Of a DNA stretch of 64,000 bases, positions 57,335-64,000 are shown in pieces (the first letter of the stretch is position 1; each line of letters opens with the position of its first letter). The position numbers were made by a program, and so were the translations under genes. Location of the stretch: contig JAHBWG010000004.1 of the NCBI GenBank assembly GCA_019637095.1, positions 124,001-188,000 of the forward strand, in the 5' to 3' direction. This DNA is from Sandaracinaceae bacterium (GTDB taxonomy: Bacteria > Myxococcota_A > Polyangia > Polyangiales > Sandaracinaceae). The notes under the pieces are model-generated. The model ran no database searches and was not told the DNA's origin. It worked only from the letters and a program-made list of their open reading frames with translations.

Positions 57335-60126
57335 GGCTCTTCGCGCGTCGGGCCGCGCCCCCCGATGCGGCCGCGCACGAGGACGAACTTGTTGCAGAGC
57401 CGCGCGTCGGTCAGCTCTTCGAGGTCGGTGTCGCGCATGAGGTTGCGGAGGTTGGCGAGCCGCGAGTGCTCCAGCAGGAAGTACGTCGTGCGCCCGCGGT
57501 TGTTCCCCAGCCACTCGCGCAGCGCGCGGTTGTCGAGCTGCACGAACACGTGCACGCGGTTGCCCGTGTAGAAGTTCTCGCCCTTCCAGTTCATCTGCCA
57601 GGCGACGAGCGGCTCCTCGGGCGAGGTGCGCAGCTCGTAGTAGCGCTGCACGAGCTCGCGCTGCCCCCAATGCGGCGACAGGTCGATCATGTAGACGTCG
57701 AGCGCCCAGACCGAGAAGAGGAGCGCGACGCCGAGGAACGAGCGCAGCGCGACGTCGCGCAGCGGCCGGAACGCGGCGAGCACCACCATCGCCGTCGCCA
57801 CGATCGCGAAGCCGGTGAGGATCGGCCGGTAGTCGAGCCCGGTCGGCCACGGGCGGCCGTAGTTGTAGACGAACAGGTGGATGAGCCGCTCGTAGCCCTG
57901 CGGCCGCGCGTCCGTCACCCAGCTCAGGTCGCGGCCGACGAGCGCGAGCACCGGGGTCGCCGCGAGCAGCCCCGTCGTCATCGCGCCGCGCGCCCAGCTC
58001 GAGGGCGCCTCGCGCGTCTCGTCGTCGCGCCCGATCCACCATGCGCCGCCGAGCAGCACCGCGCCCGACAGGATGAGCAGCGTCGTGTCGGTCGCGGCCC
58101 AGCTCGAGCCGAGCACCCAGTCGGTCTCGGGCTCCCCCTCGCCGAGGAAGACGCCGCGCACGTCGCCCCAGCGGCCCGCGACGCCCAGGACCATCGGGAC
58201 CGGCGCCGCGAGCGCGAGGCCGGTCACTACGACGCGCCGCAGGTCGAACGCGCCGTCCGAGGGGCGGAGCATCCGGTCGACGACGACGCCGACGAGGATC
58301 GCCGCCGCGGGCACGGCCGGGAAGATGTAGTGGTGGAACTTCGTCGTCATCGCCGAGAACAGCGTGAACGCCGACGCGAGCCACAGGACCGCCAGGATCG
58401 TCACGTCGCGGCGCCCCTCGGCGGCGGGCCCGCTCGCGGTCCCTCGCGTCATCCACGCCGCCAGCGCGAGCGGCACCAGCGCGATCCACGGGAACATCCC
58501 GTACCCCATCTGCTCGACGAAGTACTCGACCGACGCGTTGTCGCCGTGGACGCCGGAGGTCAGCCGGTTCAGGTGGTCGTGCACGAGCAGCCGGTCCGTG
58601 AACCCGGTGCCGTGCCGGATGAACATGGCCACGTACCACGGCATGCCGACGGTCAGCACGGTCAGCGCGCCGGCGCCCACGCGCAGCTCGCCGCTCGAGA
58701 GCAGGCTCCACCGGCCGGTGCCGATCAGGAAGAACAGGGCGACCATGCCCGGCAGCGCGAAGCCGGGGATGCCCTTGGCCATGAAGGCGAGGCCGCAGAA
58801 GAAGTAGAACGCGAACATCGCGAGCGAGCGCGCCCGCTTCTCGCGCGCCACGAGCCACGCGATCCCGAGGTAGCCGCAGAGCCACAGCAGAGCCTGCGCG
58901 ACGGGCTGCGCGCCGGGCCCCCCGAGGAACGGCTCGACGTTGCGGATCGGCGAGTTGCCGGGCACCCCGTGGTTGCCGGCCGAGCCGCTCATGAACACGT
59001 CGCCGTGCCAGCCGAACGGCGGGAAGCCGCCGAGGAACGAGAGGTTGCGCGACGCGAGGTAGAGGACCTGCGGCAGGACCACGAGGGTGATCGCGCCGAG
59101 CAGGAGCTCGCGCGCGCTCACCGAGAACGGCCCGATCGCGTAGCGCGTGACCTCGCGCTCGGCGTCCGACGTGAGCGCGATCCCGAGCATGCACATCGCC
59201 ATCGTCATCGTCGAGACGAAGGGCATGTCGGTGATGGCCTGGTGCGACAGGAAGAAGAAGTGCGGCATCGTCGCGAGCACGCACGCGACGATGACGCCGG
59301 CGCGCTTGCTCCACGTCCGCGCGACCAGCGCGTACGCGGAGAGCAGCGCGCCCATCGTCAAGAAGAAGTGCGGGAGACGGATGGCCAGCTCGGGGTGCGC
59401 CGGGTTGGCGTCGGAGGCGAACTCCACGCCGAGCGCGCCCATGCTCAGCGCCTCGATCCAGAAGATCAGGATCGGCTTGGACCAGAACCAGTCCTCCTGT
59501 GCCCACCAGAGGCTGATCCAGTCGTCGCGGGCGAGCATCTCGCGCGCGACCTCGCCGTAGTGCGTCTCCCACGGGTCCCACAGGCCGTAGGCGCCGAGGA
59601 ACGGGAGCAGGATGCCGGTCCCCGCGACGACGACGAGGAGCGCGGGCCGGCGCAGCGCCGAGAGCAGGAGGATCGGCAGCGCGAGCAGCGTGGCGAGCGG
59701 GACGCCGGGGACGCCGCCGCCGAAGAGCACCGCGCCCGCGAACACCGCGAGCGCGAGCGGCACGGTGACGACCGGCGCGAGGAACGCTGGCTCGCCGTCA
59801 CGCGCGAAGAGCGCCGTCTCGCGCAGCGAGGTGCGCGGTCCGCCCTGGCCGACGAAGAGCCCCATCGCGTCGAGCAGGCCGAGCGTGCCCAGGAGCATCG
59901 TGAGGATGCCGAGCCCCGGGCCGTGCGCGACCTGCGCGTCGTTGGCCATGAGCAGGAACGTCCCGCCGAAGCCGAGCGTCGCGACGATGGCGCCGCGCAC
60001 GAGGTGAGCCCGGCGCGCGGGGGGCGGCGCCGAGGACGCGGCCTCGGCCGGCTCGCTCGCGGGGGGCTGCGCCGGCTCGTCGACCTCGGGCTTGCGCTTG
60101 CTTTGCTTGGGCTTGGGTGCGCTCAC
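57331..60126 (-). CDS. GT39/ArnT-like polyprenyl-phosphate-sugar glycosyltransferase
   Basis: 931 residues from GTG 60126. A charged N-terminal tail precedes more than twelve helices. The GT-C active-site loop is LWDPWETHYGEVAREML with acidic residues, later WFWSKPILIFWIEALSMG and LGGFPPFGWHGDVF. The C-terminal 200 residues form a soluble domain outside (NWKGENFYTGNRVHVFVQLDNRALREW). Relatives transfer sugars from polyprenyl phosphate to lipid A or proteins in the periplasm. It is twice the usual ArnT length in its N-terminal part. Substrate unknown. Confidence 0.85.
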   Translation of the reverse strand: MSAPKPKQSKRKPEVDEPAQPPASEPAEAASSAPPPARRAHLVRGAIVATLGFGGTFLLMANDAQVAHGPGLGILTMLLGTLGLLDAMGLFVGQGGPRTSLRETALFARDGEPAFLAPVVTVPLALAVFAGAVLFGGGVPGVPLATLLALPILLLSALRRPALLVVVAGTGILLPFLGAYGLWDPWETHYGEVAREMLARDDWISLWWAQEDWFWSKPILIFWIEALSMGALGVEFASDANPAHPELAIRLPHFFLTMGALLSAYALVARTWSKRAGVIVACVLATMPHFFFLSHQAITDMPFVSTMTMAMCMLGIALTSDAEREVTRYAIGPFSVSARELLLGAITLVVLPQVLYLASRNLSFLGGFPPFGWHGDVFMSGSAGNHGVPGNSPIRNVEPFLGGPGAQPVAQALLWLCGYLGIAWLVAREKRARSLAMFAFYFFCGLAFMAKGIPGFALPGMVALFFLIGTGRWSLLSSGELRVGAGALTVLTVGMPWYVAMFIRHGTGFTDRLLVHDHLNRLTSGVHGDNASVEYFVEQMGYGMFPWIALVPLALAAWMTRGTASGPAAEGRRDVTILAVLWLASAFTLFSAMTTKFHHYIFPAVPAAAILVGVVVDRMLRPSDGAFDLRRVVVTGLALAAPVPMVLGVAGRWGDVRGVFLGEGEPETDWVLGSSWAATDTTLLILSGAVLLGGAWWIGRDDETREAPSSWARGAMTTGLLAATPVLALVGRDLSWVTDARPQGYERLIHLFVYNYGRPWPTGLDYRPILTGFAIVATAMVVLAAFRPLRDVALRSFLGVALLFSVWALDVYMIDLSPHWGQRELVQRYYELRTSPEEPLVAWQMNWKGENFYTGNRVHVFVQLDNRALREWLGNNRGRTTYFLLEHSRLANLRNLMRDTDLEELTDARLCNKFVLVRGRIGGRGPTREEP

Positions 60127-60186
60127 GGCCGGCTCGGCGAAGAGAAGGCGCGGAGCATAGCGTGCCCTCGCCGCCGCTTCGAGCCT

Positions 60187-60999
60187 TCAGGGCACGCCGA
60201 AGGAGATGCCGGTCTGCGCGCCGATTCGGCTGCGCTCGTCGACCACGAACCCGATCGTGACGGCGGCCGCGACGACGGCCACGGCCGCGACGACCAACCA
60301 GAAGACCGGCTCCTCGAGGAACGAGCCGCCGCCGCCGCCGCCCTCCATCCGCATGCGGCCGACGACGCGCGGATCGAACGGGCTGCCGGCCGCGAGCATC
60401 ACGTTGCCGTGCATGTCGAGGACCTCGACGTAGTACTCGACGCGATCGGCGCTGTTCGCGCCGGTGACCGCGGTGCTGAGCTCGACGCTCGCCGCGTGCT
60501 CCTGCGTAACGTACTCGGCCGCCCCCTCGATCCGCGCGGCCACGCGCACGCGCTGCGCCATGTCCGTCGGGTCGACGAGCTGGATGCGCAGCGACGAGGT
60601 CGGCCGGTCGAGGCCGACCTCGATGCGCAGGCGGCCGGCGCGCGCCGCCCACAGCCCGCGGGCCTCGAGGAACGGGTCGCGCATCTCCGGGTTCACGCTC
60701 GCGTCGAGGTCGTGGTCCGGGTCGATGCCGAGCATCCGCACGAAGTAGTCGCGCGCGACGGTGTTGTCGCGCAGCGCCGAGCTCGCGACGCCGAGCAGCT
60801 CGTACGTGCGCACGAGCTCGGGCGGGGTGAGGCCGCCGCCGCGCAGCGCCTCGAGCGCCCGGCTGCGCACGCGCTCGAAGTCGACGTCGAGGTAGGCCTC
60901 CTCGGCGGCGCGCAGGTGGGAGGAGGCTTGCGCGTCCGCGGCCGACGCGAGGAGCCATGCGCCGGCGGCGATGGTGAGCGTGAGGAGAGAGCGTGTCAT
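60187..60999 (-). CDS. Exported protein with C-terminal membrane anchor
   Basis: 270 residues from ATG 60999, overlapping the upstream lipoprotein stop (ATGA). A signal peptide (LLTLTIAAGAWLLASAADAQ) is followed by a helical TPR-like part (AEEAYLDVDFERVRSRALEALRG; YELLGVASSALRDNTVARDYFVRML). Then comes a beta domain (LRIEVGLDRPTSSLRIQLVDP), and near the end a Gly-rich hinge and one membrane helix (FWLVVAAVAVVAAAVTIGFVV). This layout recurs in myxobacterial operons with PEGA-domain kinases. Function unknown. Confidence 0.75.
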   Translation of the reverse strand: MTRSLLTLTIAAGAWLLASAADAQASSHLRAAEEAYLDVDFERVRSRALEALRGGGLTPPELVRTYELLGVASSALRDNTVARDYFVRMLGIDPDHDLDASVNPEMRDPFLEARGLWAARAGRLRIEVGLDRPTSSLRIQLVDPTDMAQRVRVAARIEGAAEYVTQEHAASVELSTAVTGANSADRVEYYVEVLDMHGNVMLAAGSPFDPRVVGRMRMEGGGGGGSFLEEPVFWLVVAAVAVVAAAVTIGFVVDERSRIGAQTGISFGVP

Positions 61000-61478
61000 C
61001 GGCACCCCGTGGCGCACTTCTGCGTGACGTTGCCGCAGGTCAAGGTCCGGCCCTGCGTCGCCCGCGCGTAGCCGGCCGTCGGGAAGAGGCGGACGGTCAC
61101 GTCGGGCGCGCCCTCGTAGGCCTCGGCGATGGTGCACCCGGAGAGCAGGAGGCTGTCCGCGTCGTCGTACGCGAGCATCACGTACGCGTGCGGCCCGGCG
61201 GGGATGTCGGGGAAGCGGATGCCGCCGTCGCGGAACTCGCAGATCGGCCTGCGCTGCGTCGACAGGATCGGCGAGCCCACGCCGGTGCTCTCGACCTCGA
61301 TGAGGCGCGTCGAGCAGTCGCCGAGCCGCTCCTCCGGGCTCACGTCGTAGACCAGGAGCTGTCCGAACTCGGAGTAGAGGAAGTTCTCCTCGCGCGGAAA
61401 CACGAGCTCGACCTCCACCGGGGTCAAGCCGCAGCCTCCTGCGAGCAGCAGCATCGCGCCGAGCGCCGTCCCTCTCAT
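60996..61478 (-). CDS. Small lipoprotein of a coupled unit
   Basis: 160 residues from ATG 61478, lipobox LAGGC ending at Cys16. Beta-rich domain (VEVELVFPREENFLYSEFGQLLVYDV; AGPHAYVMLAYDDADSLLLSGC) with several cysteines in its second half. It starts within the stop of the binding-protein gene and ends within the start of the next (both ATGA). No family recognised. Confidence 0.75.
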   Translation of the reverse strand: MRGTALGAMLLLAGGCGLTPVEVELVFPREENFLYSEFGQLLVYDVSPEERLGDCSTRLIEVESTGVGSPILSTQRRPICEFRDGGIRFPDIPAGPHAYVMLAYDDADSLLLSGCTIAEAYEGAPDVTVRLFPTAGYARATQGRTLTCGNVTQKCATGCR

Positions 61479-62800
61479 CGCCGGATGTCCTCCGCGGCGA
61501 TCGTGCGGAAGCGGCAGAACGAGCCGCGCCCTCCGCCCGCGTCCGAGCGCGGTCCGGGGCAGTCGTCGGTCGAGCCCGGCCGGTCGTAGCGCCAGATCTC
61601 GTACGGGGTCACGACGTTCCCGAGCGCGTCGAAGTCGCAGTTGCCGCTCGCGCCCTGGTAGTCGATGTCGCGCCCCCGGTGTAGCTGGTTCAGCGCGCTC
61701 GTGAGCGCCCCCGCGCGCTCGAAGCCGGGCTCGCTCATCCGGTTGGAGACCTCGTGAAGGGCGTCGCGCACCGCGGGTCCGTCCGTCGTGCCCGCGCGCT
61801 CGATCGCCAGCATCAACAGCGCGGTCGCGTCGTACTGGTTGGAGGAGAACGGGATCGGCGCGGCGCCGCTCAGGCTCGCCCGGAACCGCTCGCTGTACGC
61901 GTTGTACTCGGGCGTCGGCGCGTCGGTGATCGGCGAGGTCCCGAACACGTTGCGGATGATCGACGCGTCGCCGACCTCGTCGACGAAGGCCGGCTCGCGG
62001 ATGCCGTCGGTGCCGATCCACGTCACCGCCGGGCCGCCCGCGCTGTTCCAGTCGCGGAAGATCGCGCCCGCCGAGCCGGGGAACGCCACCAGCGAGACGC
62101 AGTCGGGGCTCGCGGCGATCACCATCGAGACGAGCGACGAGTAGCTCGGCAGCCCCTCGCGGAACGGGGCGCGGATCGCGACGGGGATCATGTCCGTCCG
62201 CAGCGCGGCCTCGATCGCCTCGCCGAAGGGCTGGCCGTAGTCGTCGTCGAGGTGGAGGATCGCCACGTTCATGCAGCCGAGCGCGCCCGCGGCCACCGCG
62301 ACCACCTCGGACTGCAACGAGTCGGGCGGGATCGTGCGGAAGAAGTAGCGTGCGTCCGGCTCGAGCGCCTCGTTGAACGCGGTGATGCGGTCCGACGTGG
62401 AGCAGCACGAGAGCTGGGGGATCCGCATCGGGGTGAGCACGGCGGCGAGCCCCAGCGAGATGCTGCTCGCGGCGGCGCCGACGACGCCCACGACGCCCTG
62501 GTTCATCAGCCCGTTGGCGAGCGAGGCGTGGAAGTCCGGGTCGCCCGTGTTCGTCTCGTCGTCCACGGAGACGAGCTCGACCGGGCGGCCACCGAGGAGC
62601 CCGCCCGCCGCGTTGACCTCGAGCGCGGCGAGGCGCGACGCGTCCTCCCAGCCGGGTCCCGCGCCGCCCAGGCCGCCGGTGCGCGACACGACGACCCCGA
62701 TCCGGATCGGCGCGAACGCATCCGGCGGCAGCGTGCGCTCGGGCCCGCACGCGCACGCGAGGCCTGCGGCCGCGATCGCGACGAACGTTCGACGAGTCAT
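61475..62800 (-). CDS. Orphan branched-chain amino-acid-type ligand-binding lipoprotein
   Basis: 441 residues from ATG 62800; GTG 62809 is an alternative. The N-terminus MTRRTFVAIAAAGLACAC combines a twin-arginine-like RR-x-F with a cysteine that may be lipidated (Cys16 or Cys18). The body is a two-lobed periplasmic binding protein (IRIGVVVSRTGGLGGAG; LAALEVNAAGGLLGGRPVELVSVDDETN; VVGVVGAAASS). No permease or ATPase gene is adjacent, so it likely serves as a sensor rather than a transporter part. It is coupled to the next lipoprotein gene and preceded by a kinase gene. Confidence 0.86.
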   Translation of the reverse strand: MTRRTFVAIAAAGLACACGPERTLPPDAFAPIRIGVVVSRTGGLGGAGPGWEDASRLAALEVNAAGGLLGGRPVELVSVDDETNTGDPDFHASLANGLMNQGVVGVVGAAASSISLGLAAVLTPMRIPQLSCCSTSDRITAFNEALEPDARYFFRTIPPDSLQSEVVAVAAGALGCMNVAILHLDDDYGQPFGEAIEAALRTDMIPVAIRAPFREGLPSYSSLVSMVIAASPDCVSLVAFPGSAGAIFRDWNSAGGPAVTWIGTDGIREPAFVDEVGDASIIRNVFGTSPITDAPTPEYNAYSERFRASLSGAAPIPFSSNQYDATALLMLAIERAGTTDGPAVRDALHEVSNRMSEPGFERAGALTSALNQLHRGRDIDYQGASGNCDFDALGNVVTPYEIWRYDRPGSTDDCPGPRSDAGGGRGSFCRFRTIAAEDIRR

Positions 62801-62876
62801 GGCGTTCACCCCGCCGGCGACTCTACCCCAAATCCGAGCCGCGTGAGATCTGCGAACGCGACCCCAGCCGGGCTCG

Positions 62877-64000
<1,124 letters not shown>

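Overview
The window is extremely GC-rich (clearly above 70 % by eye, not computed). It is packed with lipoproteins, large Ser/Thr kinases, a PP2C phosphatase, a PEGA-domain kinase, HEAT/TPR fusions and Asp-Ala-Gly lipoprotein linkers. This points to a chromosome of a Myxococcota (deltaproteobacterial) bacterium, most likely a Polyangia/Sandaracinus-type organism; that assignment is inference from gene content. I see no rRNA, tRNA, CRISPR array, insertion sequence, integrase or phage gene. No gene-free stretch exceeds 300 bases.

Layout. 1-5417: end of an NtrY-like sensor kinase with a coupled TlpA-like thioredoxin, a degenerate Fic protein behind a palindrome-bearing promoter, thiE with a small membrane protein, and a DUF2079 membrane protein. 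5440-7400: aguA-aguB, which convert agmatine to putrescine. 7469-19815: secreted and lipoprotein genes (IgGFc-binding-like, FAM20-like kinase, phosphodiester glycosidase), hslO, an MshEN protein with a 2-hydroxyacid dehydrogenase, a Slt transglycosylase coupled to an HExxH/YkgJ fusion, a PP2C phosphatase, a DUF2505 protein and a tiny membrane protein. 19853-23666: ggt, divergent from gshB and a DUF829-like hydrolase. 23760-33592: a beta-propeller lipoprotein, a transporter-HEAT-cNMP fusion, a fused membrane/spermidine-synthase protein, and small lipoproteins.

33619-37326 looks like one regulated unit: a LysR regulator with a perfect inverted-repeat operator in front of it and a second copy in front of the following DJ-1, ABM-like and tandem Rossmann reductase genes. 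37490-42815 is an ECF sigma/FecR locus bracketed by two related small membrane proteins. 42839-50718 holds a formylglycine-synthase-like lipoprotein, an NHL-like lipoprotein and a 1779-residue kinase-TPR protein. 50881-56488 is a polyprenol-kinase-like gene, divergent from the elongasome operon mreC-mreD-mrdA(PBP2)-mrdB(RodA), without mreB nearby. 56498-64000 holds a GT39-type glycosyltransferase with a coupled zinc-ribbon membrane protein, then a tightly coupled unit on the minus strand: kinase with PEGA domain, ligand-binding lipoprotein, small lipoprotein, membrane-anchored protein.

The best candidates for undescribed biology are the FAM20-like lipoprotein kinase, the pseudo-Fic protein with its palindromic promoter, the LysR/DJ-1/tandem-reductase unit, the ECF/FecR locus with paired membrane proteins, and the PEGA-kinase/orphan binding-protein unit. 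All gene functions are read from sequence motifs; no search was run.
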